Shown here piece by piece: positions 37,851-49,843 of a stretch of 64,000 nt of DNA. Source of the stretch: Strongylocentrotus purpuratus (taxonomy: Eukaryota; Echinodermata; Echinoidea; Camarodonta; Strongylocentrotidae). The notes under the pieces are model-generated. The model had not been told where the DNA came from. It saw only the letters and a program-made list of their open reading frames with translations, and made no database searches. Each line of letters opens with the position of its first letter. Position 1 is the first letter of the stretch. The translations under genes were made by a program, and so were the position numbers. The DNA is taken from positions 3,021,001 to 3,085,000 of the forward strand of contig NW_022145613.1 of NCBI RefSeq assembly GCF_000002235.5, read 5' to 3'.

Positions 37851-38754
37851 TTTACCTTTTTATGATAGAATATGAATCCCCCGCCATTACATTCAAAATA
37901 ATATTTTCATGCCAGCATATTTTTCCCCGGGAATCTCATCGGTGGACTAAAAAAAAAATATAAATGGAACTATATAAGATAAAAGGGCGGAAATTAAGCA
38001 CTGAAAACTTCAGGCCTGTTGATGATATTTATTGATGTCAGATCTGACGTACAATGATTATGATGATCCCTCTTCGTGACTGACCGAGCACAGGTCTACT
38101 TTCCTTCACTAATACATGTCAAAAACAAAATCATAAAACATAAAATTGGCGACGCAGTATAACGTGGATTAATTTTTCTTCATAATATTATTCTCTTTAT
38201 AAATAGCCTACGGCAGTTTATTAGAGCGGAAATACAATGGGAGCGGTGTATGGCACAGGATATTTGTACGAGGGTGACAAATCACTACTACAGAAAAGTA
38301 TACGAAATGAAAAATATTCTGTAAAATTGTAAGTTTGTCCAAATGAAATTGAGTTTCATTTACAGCTTGGATATTGATTGTAGGCAAACACTGTCTATTT
38401 GCAATCTTAGGCTCCTTTCCGGGGCTCCTTTCCTTGAATAGTAGCAACGAATATTTATTGATCAACAATTAAACTGAATACCTCCTTGATGGAAACAGTT
38501 ATTCATAACACTAGTTACTCACATAAGGGAGATATTCGGCCTAGATTTGGACTGTAAACAACGTCATCAATTCACTGTGTTTCTTTGTGAAAAACTATTC
38601 GGTAAAACGAATCATCGTGCACTCCTTTTTTCCTCTTTGCTTAGTGGGGGCGGGAATTTTGGTTGAATTGATGTCATTGTCCTTCATTTTCATTGGCCAA
38701 CCTTTTACCTCTCCTGTTCTTCCCTTTCCTTACGTTATCATTACCTCTAGATAA
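37851..38754. other. Intergenic sequence, nothing recognised
   Basis: Between the duplicated block and the LTR element I see only AT-rich unique sequence; short open frames lack support. Confidence 0.4.
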
Positions 38755-39999
38755 TGTGGAGCCCCACAGAATACCCCCCCCCCTATTTTTTTGTATATCT
38801 CTGACTATGTATGTATGACACAAGTATATTTCTAGCCCCCATAATTATAGTCCCTCCTTTTAGTTAATTAGGTACCCCCTCCTGCGAGAGTGGCCTCACC
38901 CACAACTAACCTAAACACACCAGCTGGGATACCAGGAGTGGCTTCTCACTTTGTTTTGCCATGCATCCTAGTCAACACCTTTCTTATTTTGTCTTCCTTT
39001 CATAGGTAAGAAAGAATCTCTTATTATTCAATTGTGTTATATTCTTGTTCTTCATAATATGTGTATTTCTAAACTATTATAACTTCACTATTCACATATC
39101 TTGTATTACTGTATAAAAAGAGATATTAATGGTCTTTGGCTATGAGATGTTGGATTATATGACATGTGGACTATGGGTGGAAATATAAGAGATGCCATGT
39201 GGGAAGAGATAATCATTGATGTACATAGTAATTACTTGTAGTAATGATAGGAAACTATTACTGTGTGTATGTGAGATTGATGATTATGTTGTTTGACTTA
39301 GACAACATTTTAAGTAAGTTTTGAGAAGAGAATATACTTTATTACTGTCAGTATATTTGTCCTTTGCTCGATATTCATGTGTATATAAAATGATATATAT
39401 ATTCTTAGCCAATTAGGACATGTGCCCTTTACTATGCATTATGCCGAAGCACATTGTTATATATTCTAGTTCGAGTTAGATACAGTTTTAATAGCGGAAT
39501 GAGTGGTTTAAGTTCAGATTATCTTTAACTTTCAGTATTATGGTATGAGTGAGTGTGGACGCACCACGTGTACAATACTAGTGTGTTATTAGGATATGGC
39601 AGTGCGTTCAATGTGAACACAACTTCTTATCAGAGTTCTTAATCCCCTCTCCCCCCAAGCTTGACCATCCACTGCAATGCATTACACGCACACAGTGTAG
39701 ATAGAGTATATGCTATACCCAGGGAAGTGTTAGAGATAGAATGTGTTTGTTTTTGACCCATGCTGGAAATGGTATCTTAGGCGGGAATGAAAGTTTGGTA
39801 GAGTCAGCAAAATGAGAAGACAAAGGATTTGAGTTGGGGAATACACTTGTTGAGAAACACATGGTCAAATTGTCTAGTAGTTAGCTAGTGATGGATGGGT
39901 TGATGAAATATTGTAGTTGAAGACTTGCATAATCACTGTCTGGAATTCATTTTATTATATTGTTAGGAATGATAATTCAGGTTAAATGTTATTGGGAAT

Positions 40000-40047
<48 letters not shown>

Positions 40048-41175
40048 TATATATATATCTCCCTCTCTCTCTCTCCCCCCCCCCCTCTCTCTCTTTATAT
40101 TCTCTCCCTCTCTTTCTCTCTCTCTCTCTCTCTCTCTGTATGGTTCACCCTTTCTCTTTCACTCTCACTTTGCTTTGTATATAACCATGAAATGAATATA
40201 CATGTATTTAGTAAAACTATTGGTTGTTGTTTAGAATTAGAATATGAACTGTATGTGAAGATGAGATTATACAGTAAGAGGAATTCGTAATATTGGTTGT
40301 AAGTTTGTTAGAGCTATAGTACAGACTGCAGACTAAGACTATTTGCCAGTTCTGTGAATATTGTAAGGAGTTTAGGATATAAGTTGTTGAAGATGTATCT
40401 TTTCAAGCTCAGTAGTCTCGCTGAAAAAGATAGTATTAGATCAAAGTGATGCAGATGACTATTGGAAAATACATGAGCTATAGTTAAGGAAGAGTTATAA
40501 GTTTATTCAGTATTAATGTGAAGTCCTGAGACAAGAAGTAACTTGTGAATTTAGGGATTAGTGAAGGCTGAGAGTAGAATTGCATTCTAAGGGTCTATGT
40601 GTACAGTGGATCCTCAGTCTTGGAGCGTAAAGAGTAGAAAGCTTATTAGACAGTAGTATAGGGATGATTATGCCAACATTCTTGTATTAGGTCTATAATG
40701 TGATTTCTTGAAAGAGACGCTAAGTGAAGAGTTATATGATTAGAAGCTAAAGTAGATTGACTGATACCGCAATGTTATAGACATTTGATAAGGGTTAAGT
40801 TATTTATTAGTAGCCAAGTTATGATTATGAGATCGATGAAGAGTTGCACTTTTACATAAAGCATGGAAGTAAGGATAGTTTCGTTTAGAGATAGTAAAGT
40901 AATGAAACTAACCAGATGATGTTCTTAGTGATATAGTAAGAGAACACGGAGAGCTAATGAATTCAATGTATGCGAACAGGTAGATTTATTTGTGTTTAAT
41001 ACTTGAAGAGTATTGTTATGCCATTTGATCGTATATAAATGATTGTAAGAAAAGACTGTTATTGTAGAAGATTAAGTAATAAAGACTTTGTTTTGCCATG
41101 CATCCTAGTCAACACCTTTCTTATTTTGTCTTCCTTTCATAGGTATGCCCCCTCCCTCGGGGTGAGGGCGCTACA
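38755..41175 (+). repeat. 5' LTR (2421 bp)
   Basis: Starts TGTGGAG and ends GCTACA. It contains a C-run near 38774, a CT/TA microsatellite at 40003-40137, an AATAAA at 41078, and a 61-bp direct repeat at 38948-39008 and 41085-41145 bracketing about 2.08 kb. Short Leu/Ser frames over the CT tract are not genes. Confidence 0.92.
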
Positions 41176-41179
41176 AATT

Positions 41180-41197
41180 TGGCGACCTTGCCAGGAC
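41180..41197 (+). other. Primer-binding site
   Basis: TGGCGACCTTGCCAGGAC starts four bases after the 5' LTR. It begins with TGG, complementary to the CCA end of a tRNA; the remainder resembles a tRNA-Arg 3' end, but this was not checked against a tRNA set. Confidence 0.65.
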
Positions 41198-42401
41198 GGC
41201 CATCGTCAAAGAGACACGAGGACGATGTGTCGTCCTATGACACGAACAGTTGGATAATCGAAGAAGCAGTGATGTAACGATAAAAAGGACCAGAAGTCAG
41301 AGAGCCGGAGAAGACCATCCCTGATTGGAAATGAGGTTGGCTCAGCATCAGAGAGAATGGGACAAGCTGCAGAGAGGAGAAAAGGCTACTACGAGCGTGC
41401 AGTATGCAGCAGGGTGCTACAGCAAGGGGATAGGGCCCTGGTGCGAAGTCTGGCCCCGCCAGGTGGCCAAGGAAAGCTTCACCCTTACTGGGAGGAAATA
41501 GATGGCGGAGCAGTGAGTGGAGTCAAGGATGTCCAGGGGTTCTCCAAGGCGCCACCCGCAACAGCCCAGCCACGGCCTGCACCGTTCCAGTACCGGTATG
41601 ACCCACCATTCTACCCTCATCAAATGCCTCTACAGATGCAGACGCCGATAGCCCACGAGCAACTAACCCTCTACCAACGTCAGATGACAGAAGATCAACT
41701 TCAATTTTTCCAGCGAGCGAGTCAATCATTCGACCCGCGAGGAAGGCCTCAAACGGATTCTTTTTTGTTTTTAATATTTTGTTTTACATTAGATGCATCG
41801 TTATTTAGAATCATGTGCTAGCTGTTAAGTAAACCAGAAATACGAGTAATGAGAAGTAGTAAGATGAAACAAGTTGTTAATCATTTCAGGAATTGTGGTG
41901 TAATATAAAGAAACAAGCGATGACACTCGATAGTGATCAATTGATCTTTGTGATAAAGTCTTCGGAATGAGTCTCGAGCTTTCCAAGAAACCTTCACCGT
42001 ATGTCAGGCGCGCCCGTAGAATGGGTTAATGTTTCGCAAAGTTTATTTGTATGGAAGAAAAAGCCACGTAATTCTGATACGATATTATGATATGTAATTC
42101 TGAGACTTCAAGTACCTATTAGGTTTCGCTATAACAAGTTGCAACAAGTGTATATGAACTCGATGTACTACATGTATTTCGCAGAGGAATTGGAGCTCGA
42201 TAATTTGGGATTGGGAACGTAGCAAGGACATGGACTATAAATAATCATGGACTTTGGTGATAAGTCTCACCTCCCTGATCTGTCCTAAGTTCATGACGAC
42301 ATTGAACGAGAACTATATGAACGTTAAAAATGTTATACTATAATCATGAATTATTGATGTAAATGTTTGAAAGTTGAAATGTCCAGGAGACATTTATTTT
42401 T

Positions 42402-42412
42402 GGAGGGGAAGG
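42402..42412 (+). other. Polypurine tract
   Basis: GGAGGGGAAGG abuts the start of the 3' LTR directly, the expected site for plus-strand priming. Confidence 0.75.
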
Positions 42413-43661
42413 TGTGGAGCCCCACAGAATACCCCCCCCCCCCCCTATTTTTTTGTATATCTCTGACTATGTATGTATGACACAAGTATATTTCTAGCCC
42501 CCATAATTATAGTCCCTCCTTTTAGTTAATTAGGTACCCCCTCCTGCGAGAGTGGCCTCACCCACAACTAACCTAAACACACCAGCTGGGATACCAGGAG
42601 TGGCTTCTCACTTTGTTTTGCCATGCATCCTAGTCAACACCTTTCTTATTTTGTCTTCCTTTCATAGGTAAGAAAGAATCTCTTATTATTCAATTGTGTT
42701 ATATTCTTGTTCTTCATAATATGTGTATTTCTAAACTATTATAACTTCACTATTCACATATCTTGTATTACTGTATAAAAAGAGATATTAATGGTCTTTG
42801 GCTATGAGATGTTGGATTATATGACATGTGGACTATGGGTGGAAATATAAGAGATGCCATGTGGGAAGAGATAATCATTGATGTACATAGTAATTACTTG
42901 TAGTAATGATAGGAAACTATTACTGTGTGTATGTGAGATTGATGATTATGTTGTTTGACTTAGACAACATTTTAAGTAAGTTTTGAGAAGAGAATATACT
43001 TTATTACTGTCAGTATATTTGTCCTTTGCTCGATATTCATGTGTATATAAAATGATATATATATTCTTAGCCAATTAGGACATGTGCCCTTTACTATGCA
43101 TTATGCCGAAGCACATTGTTATATATTCTAGTTCGAGTTAGATACAGTTTTAATAGCGGAATGAGTGGTTTAAGTTCAGATTATCTTTAACTTTCAGTAT
43201 TATGGTATGAGTGAGTGTGGACGCACCACGTGTACAATACTAGTGTGTTATTAGGATATGGCAGTGCGTTCAATGTGAACACAACTTCTTATCAGAGTTC
43301 TTAATCCCCTCTCCCCCCAAGCTTGACCATCCACTGCAATGCATTACACGCACACAGTGTAGATAGAGTATATGCTATACCCAGGGAAGTGTTAGAGATA
43401 GAATGTGTTTGTTTTTGACCCATGCTGGAAATGGTATCTTAGGCGGGAATGAAAGTTTGGTAGAGTCAGCAAAATGAGAAGACAAAGGATTTGAGTTGGG
43501 GAATACACTTGTTGAGAAACACATGGTCAAATTGTCTAGTAGTTAGCTAGTGATGGATGGGTTGATGAAATATTGTAGTTGAAGACTTGCATAATCACTG
43601 TCTGGAATTCATTTTATTATATTGTTAGGAATGATAATTCAGGTTAAATGTTATTGGGAAT

Positions 43662-43707
<46 letters not shown>

Positions 43708-44835
43708 TATATATATATATCTCCCTCTCTCTCTCTCCCCCCCCCCCTCTCTCTTTATATTCTCTCCCTCTCTTTCTCTCTCTCTCTCTCTCTCTCTGTA
43801 TGGTTCACCCTTTCTCTTTCACTCTCACTTTGCTTTGTATATAACCATGAAATGAATATACATGTATTTAGTAAAACTATTGGTTGTTGTTTAGAATTAG
43901 AATATGAACTGTATGTGAAGATGAGATTATACAGTAAGAGGAATTCGTAATATTGGTTGTAAGTTTGTTAGAGCTATAGTACAGACTGCAGACTAAGACT
44001 ATTTGCCAGTTCTGTGAATATTGTAAGGAGTTTAGGATATAAGTTGTTGAAGATGTATCTTTTCAAGCTCAGTAGTCTCGCTGAAAAAGATAGTATTAGA
44101 TCAAAGTGATGCAGATGACTATTGGAAAATACATGAGCTATAGTTAAGGAAGAGTTATAAGTTTATTCAGTATTAATGTGAAGTCCTGAGACAAGAAGTA
44201 ACTTGTGAATTTAGGGATTAGTGAAGGCTGAGAGTAGAATTGCATTCTAAGGGTCTATGTGTACAGTGGATCCTCAGTCTTGGAGCGTAAAGAGTAGAAA
44301 GCTTATTAGACAGTAGTATAGGGATGATTATGCCAACATTCTTGTATTAGGTCTATAATGTGATTTCTTGAAAGAGACGCTAAGTGAAGAGTTATATGAT
44401 TAGAAGCTAAAGTAGATTGACTGATACCGCAATGTTATAGACATTTGATAAGGGTTAAGTTATTTATTAGTAGCCAAGTTATGATTATGAGATCGATGAA
44501 GAGTTGCACTTTTACATAAAGCATGGAAGTAAGGATAGTTTCGTTTAGAGATAGTAAAGTAATGAAACTAACCAGATGATGTTCTTAGTGATATAGTAAG
44601 AGAACACGGAGAGCTAATGAATTCAATGTATGCGAACAGGTAGATTTATTTGTGTTTAATACTTGAAGAGTATTGTTATGCCATTTGATCGTATATAAAT
44701 GATTGTAAGAAAAGACTGTTATTGTAGAAGATTAAGTAATAAAGACTTTGTTTTGCCATGCATCCTAGTCAACACCTTTCTTATTTTGTCTTCCTTTCAT
44801 AGGTATGCCCCCTCCCTCGGGGTGAGGGCGCTACA
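42413..44835 (+). repeat. 3' LTR (2423 bp)
   Basis: Near-identical copy of 38755-41175. The C-run is four bases longer, and the CT/TA/C tract at 43663-43798 differs in unit counts. The 61-bp internal repeat lies at 42610-42670 and 44745-44805. Confidence 0.92.
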
Positions 44836-46182
44836 ATAATAACAAATCTCAGTTCCCCTTCTCTCTCTCTGTTCATTTTCCTCGTTTTCTCTCATATCAT
44901 TCTTGATTTATCTTAAAATGTTTAATTCTTCACTAATCTGACAATTCTCCCCTACCTCGATCCGCTTTTCTCTCTTATTACTCACGATCCATCCATCTCC
45001 CCAATGTCCCCACGTATTTTCTGTTGCATATGAGTTTTCTCTCTCCCTTATTTCATGCAGTAATTATTATTAACTTTTTCATGACTTTCGATATCATTAT
45101 AAAAAGACGAAAAAGAAAAGAAATTTGTGTTTCAAACTACGTTGTCATGAAAGACATACTGTACTAATTTTTGTTTGTTCAATCACAACATAATTCCTGA
45201 TTTCACTATCTTGAAAACGGCCGTAGGTACCACATATTGCGTTCATGTCCATAATATAGTACTTCATGCAGATACAATGTGTGACACAAGAGAAATGAAA
45301 GAGTAGTCGGATATAAGAGGCAAAAGATTATTTAATTGTTTATCACATGAGCCTTTAAGTACCAGTTCACCAATTGTTTAACACATGTATACACTTCTCA
45401 CAGTATATTGCACTGTAATGTATTTCCATAATATTTCAATATATTAGTTTTTGTATACCACAAATTTACCTTCAATCAATTTGTAATCAATTTGTAATCA
45501 GGCTTAATCAAATTACAATACATAAGTTATGTGATTTTCTCATTTAAATGCAGAAGACAATCAATTCTATATATTATATTAACTTTAATTCAGCAAACAT
45601 AACACTTGAATATCTATTATTTGAGTATGCATTACTATATAAGCAATATTTTGTATGTAATACAAGGTCAATATTGGATTATTTGAAATAAGTACACCTT
45701 TAGCATAATATCACCAGTTTGTTAAATCAATGAGGAGAAATCAGTGTTCGAAATTATCAATGAAATAGAAACTAGAAGAACTAGAAGAAGAAAAAAAACA
45801 CACAAAGTCATTCCACATAGGATCCCACACGTACATAACAATTCAAGAAAATAAAACAAAATTTAAAATTCGTTGTAAATTTAAAGAATACATATTGCAC
45901 AATCATGGACTGCATATTCATATAATAAAATACTAGAATCTGGAGTGGAATGGAAACATATTTACATAGAACTATATTAACAAGGAGGAATGCTTTAATA
46001 TTCCCTTCGACAATGTTAAGTCATACTGTAATAGAGTTCCAACTAAGCAGCACAATTAAGAGCATAGAGTATTAAACAGTCTGAACCACCCGTTAAGAAG
46101 ATTTAAAATCATCTTTTGAATCATCTGTTCCTTAAGTTCCTGCCTTTCCCTGAAGATGTTTCTATATGTCACCTAAGCCAAC

Positions 46183-46260
46183 TAACCCATTGATTCCTGA
46201 ATTCTTTCATTCCCATCTGCATAAGACTGGGATTACCAGCTCTGACTGGGAATGGGTTAA
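46183..46260. mobile_element. Mini-element TTAACCCATT type, copy 1
   Basis: CTAACCCATTGATTCCTGAA at one end and GGGAATGGGTTAA at the other bracket about 78 bp. The word TTCCTGAATTCT recurs inverted in the element at 50422. Confidence 0.5.
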
Positions 46261-47104
46261 ATGAACACATTTCCTCTAGTTGATGCAAAATACTTACCAA
46301 GGGTATAAACAACAAAAATAACTATGAAAATCAGACACCAAATCAAATAATGTATGCATGGTATAATATATTCCAATAATTGCAGCCATTTATATAGGCA
46401 GTTATAAAGAGGATTAATTTCCCCCTGACATGACTCTGTATATATATATATATATTTAACTTTAATTGCCACATATTTTCCATAATTATAATAGATAAAG
46501 AATACCCAGGAAAACTGAAGACATTTCCTGTTCAAAATAATCCATTACAATCTTTTGTAAGAACCTTTCTAATATGGTCTTAAAATCATTTGGAATTAAA
46601 TTCACACAAAGCACAATTTAGCCTTACTTAATTTCCCTGTTAATGCTAATCAGAACCTACAGACATGTTTTTAAAGATTTTCTTGGATTGTGTTGTTGTA
46701 TTTTTTAATGCAAATATATGTTTTTGAATTTGCTTTTACTCTCAACTACCGTACATATAATTTCATTGCATCTATATAATATCAGCACGTCAGTGTTTGA
46801 ACAACAGACAAAAATAATTGCACAGTACATTAAAGGTACAGATTTGAAAGCCAATTGCATTATGAATCTTGATCAATCACAGAGCTCACCATGTTCTTTT
46901 TGCAAACTCTCAATATTTTGAAAACACTTATTCATACTTCCAAATATCATTTATATCTTTAATATCTGGTTTGAACAATTTTGCCTTGCTCTAGATTTGG
47001 TTCACTGTCAACATTCTTTTGATGATGGAATGGTGATCCAACATTTGCTTCAGTGAAAATTACTCCAACGACAATTGCTCTAGGATTTATGTCATAAAAT
47101 ATGT

Positions 47105-47185
47105 AGGGTTAGAGTCAGGGTTGAGCTAAAGTTTCACTATAGGTTATGTTTAATGTTAGGGTTAGGGTTGGGTTAGGGTTGGTCG
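47105..47185 (+). repeat. Interstitial telomere-like repeats
   Basis: Short runs of GGGTTA (for example TTAGGGTTAGGGTTGGGTTA near 47155) with degenerate flanking units. Too short for a chromosome end. Confidence 0.7.
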
Positions 47186-49351
47186 AGGTTAAAGGTAGGA
47201 ACTTGGTGAGTGTACACAACTGACAATGAAACAATTGACGCAAGAACAAGTCTCATACAACTTGTCCAATAACAAGGGTTCTTTTGCCTACAAACAAAAC
47301 ATTTCACGTTTTCAGTAAAGGTACAATGAAGTTTGAGAGTGGTCTTTAACCATGCATATTTCAACAAACTTGCTCACTAGGTTATATGCAAACACACAAA
47401 GGACATTAGTTTAAGTATACTTGACCCAATTCATACTTTCATTATAAAGGGTTAGTCCACCCTGGCAGCAATTTGGGTATAATACAAGTAGAAGAAAAAT
47501 TAGAAAAACACAAAAACAAAATCAATAAAATCATAGGTCTCTTAGCCTTAATCAAATTTTCTTCAACTCGCACCGATCCCTTCCTCTTTTTAAAGTCCCA
47601 TATACAAATCATAAGGTATACATTAATTGGTATATTGTATTTCAGGGGGAAAACAGATTTGTTCAGCCGAACAGATACATGACTTGTATCTCCTTAACAA
47701 TAACTTTCAAAAACTATTTTGGTCTTAGACATACTAGATGAACCCATGAAAACACATTTCAATACAATTCACTATCTTGTCCCAAACTGTTTTACTTTTA
47801 GAGTTTATTTGAGAACCTGTGTTACATGTACCCATCTCTTATTATGAATATGCTACACCAAGAACAGTTAGTATCATACAACATCAAGTTACATTTAAAT
47901 TTGATTTGTACTAGGAATCAATTTCAGAATTACATCAGACATATTCTCATTTATTTACTTTGAGTATTATGTAGATAGGCCATGCTACCTGGACATGTTC
48001 ATAAGTAGTCAATGAAAGATATTGGATGAACACATGACAATTTGCCTTCATTACATGCCACATACAGTACTAAATATTCATATTTCACATTATACACACT
48101 CATGATACATACATACATACAATTGTGGAGTTTTCCCATTTGATGAAATGATAAATAGCTATATACACAATATACACAAGCATGGATATAGAAATGTACA
48201 CAAACATGTGATGAAATTATATACAAAGGTAGGATGTAGTGAGACATTTACAAATGCAATGACGCAATTTCAGAAAATATTCACATACATGGAGAATTAC
48301 AAATGTACAAATGCCAAAGAATAGCACAGGATAACAAAGTGTTTGGAACTCCCTCTTATGCAGAAGTACAGGTAGTGTGTTATGTGTATTGTGTACCGGT
48401 ATATGTATCTTTGATAATGCAGAAGTGAAGATAATACTGCATTCATTCTTTCATGCAACAGTCTCACCATGATGACCCTACTCAAACAAAAACCAGGATC
48501 AAAACATATATGCTCTGTAGCTATTGCCACGATGAGTAGACATCTCAAATAGCTATTTCAATTATTAGACACTAGCTTAATCTTTTTATTGTCATGCTAC
48601 AATTACAAAGGCACATAATTACACTGATATCAATCAAGAAGATCAACTTTGTATTGAATTTAGTAGATGTTCACATAGTATATAACATTTTTCGATCAGA
48701 ACATAAACAGGATGTGAGCTCTAACCATCAAGCTAAAAGTCAGTGCATACCCTTCCGTAAATACAATCCTTATCTTTGATTAGTTCTGTAATCTGATTTT
48801 TTTTTTTAAATGTAAAAACCCTATAATTGGATTTCTCTGATGATTACAACAATGTGCCCTAAATGATTTATAGATAAATATACACTGGCAGCTAATTCTA
48901 CACTCATTGCACAAATGTACTTGATCATTAAACTGAGTAATACATCCATTGTTGTTGTCTTTCTACCAATGGCAAAACATAGCAACAACAAAGAAAACCT
49001 GAGCAAAAAAAGAAAATACTTAATTCCAGTGACATGAGCAAACAAACAAGTGTAACATAAAGACAAAATGCAGCACTACATGAAAATGTACTATATAGAA
49101 CTGTTGTGAAATCTACAAGTGATCAGTCAGAAATAATATATCTTAATGTAGTTGATAGCTTTAGGTCTACATACAATTGTTTAAATCTTTTTACCTTATA
49201 TTTCATATTCCTAGAAGCATGTTAATACAAAAAAACCAAAGTACGTTTATCCACATTAACACATTAACCCTTTTATCTATCTCTTTATTTTTGTTTGGTT
49301 ATTTTACACTCTCTTCAAATCTACCTCATCTTAACATTCCCTTTAAAATCA

Positions 49352-49399
<48 letters not shown>

Positions 49400-49496
49400 A
49401 ATCTATCTCCCTCTCAATCTCTCTCTTCCTCTCCTCTCTCTCTCTCTCTCTTTCTCAATCTCTCTCTCTCTCTCAATCTCTCTCTCTCTCTCTCTT
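49352..49496. repeat. CT microsatellite
   Basis: (CT)n interrupted by CAAT and TTTC words. On the minus strand it lies just past the proposed ALS2 polyadenylation site. Confidence 0.9.
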
Positions 49497-49560
49497 TCCA
49501 TTCCCCTCTCTTAATTTTTCCTGTTGATTACTCAACAATTATCTCTTCCTCTTCTCTTCC

Positions 49561-49566
49561 TTTATT
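49561..49566 (-). promoter_or_regulatory. Candidate ALS2 polyadenylation signal
   Basis: AATAAA on the minus strand about 135 bases after the stop codon. It is the first perfect hexamer seen downstream; use is not proven. Confidence 0.4.
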
Positions 49567-49701
49567 TCTTCCTTTTCCTCACATTCTCCTAAATGCAGCA
49601 ACCATCTGACTCTCCATCGCTTTGATGGCTTATTAAGAACATGACATGGACATGGAATATTACCCATCCATGAATGATCTTGACAGAAGTTGGTGACTGA
49701 T

Positions 49702-49843
49702 CTACAACGTCTTGAGGTTGTCATTCTTGGTATGCATGTAGCATGCCTTGAGAGTAGTGAACATGATGCCTAGCTTGCCATGGGTTAGGTTAGGGTCCAT
49801 CATATCATCAGTAAACTGGATCTCAGAACCTAGATGAGGAATC
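49702..49843 (-). CDS. ALS2: ALS2 last coding exon
   Basis: Acceptor TTTTTACAG|GATTCC, stop codon TAG at 49704-49702. It encodes [17 protein letters not shown], then [18 protein letters not shown] and the terminal LKTL, aligning with the very end of vertebrate alsin. Confidence 0.95.

Larger units (their letters stand above)
41176..42412 (+). pseudogene. Internal region with integrase C-terminal remnant
   Basis: After the primer-binding site, a frame starting at 41357 encodes 154 residues. Its first part (KGYYERAVCSRVLQQGDRAL, then GQGKLHPYWEE) matches the usual end of Gypsy-type integrases, where a YY(D/E)R helix leads to GDRVLVR and GK.KL..W. A Gln/Pro-rich stretch follows. The catalytic DDE core, reverse transcriptase and gag are absent. 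The remainder to the polypurine tract is noncoding. The protein, if made, would be non-functional; the element is defective. Confidence 0.7.
38755..44835 (+). mobile_element. Young non-autonomous LTR retrotransposon
   Basis: Two near-identical LTRs (38755-41175 and 42413-44835) begin TGTGGAGCCCCACAGA and end GAGGGCGCTACA. They are flanked outside by ATAA on both sides, a 4-bp target duplication. A primer-binding site follows the left LTR (TGGCGACCTTGCCAGGAC) and a polypurine tract GGAGGGGAAGG precedes the right LTR. The 1.24-kb interior keeps only a leader, an integrase C-terminal remnant and a 3' tail, so gag, protease and reverse transcriptase are missing and mobility would need an intact relative. 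By eye the LTRs differ only in C-run, CT and TA repeat lengths, which indicates a recent insertion. Gypsy-like by the integrase tail. Confidence 0.93.
44836..49351. other. Intergenic sequence downstream of ALS2
   Basis: AT-rich sequence with no supported gene. It holds a small MITE (46183), a TA microsatellite (46438-46456) and a cluster of TTAGGG-like words (47105-47180). Open frames here are short and without splice or domain support. Confidence 0.4.
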
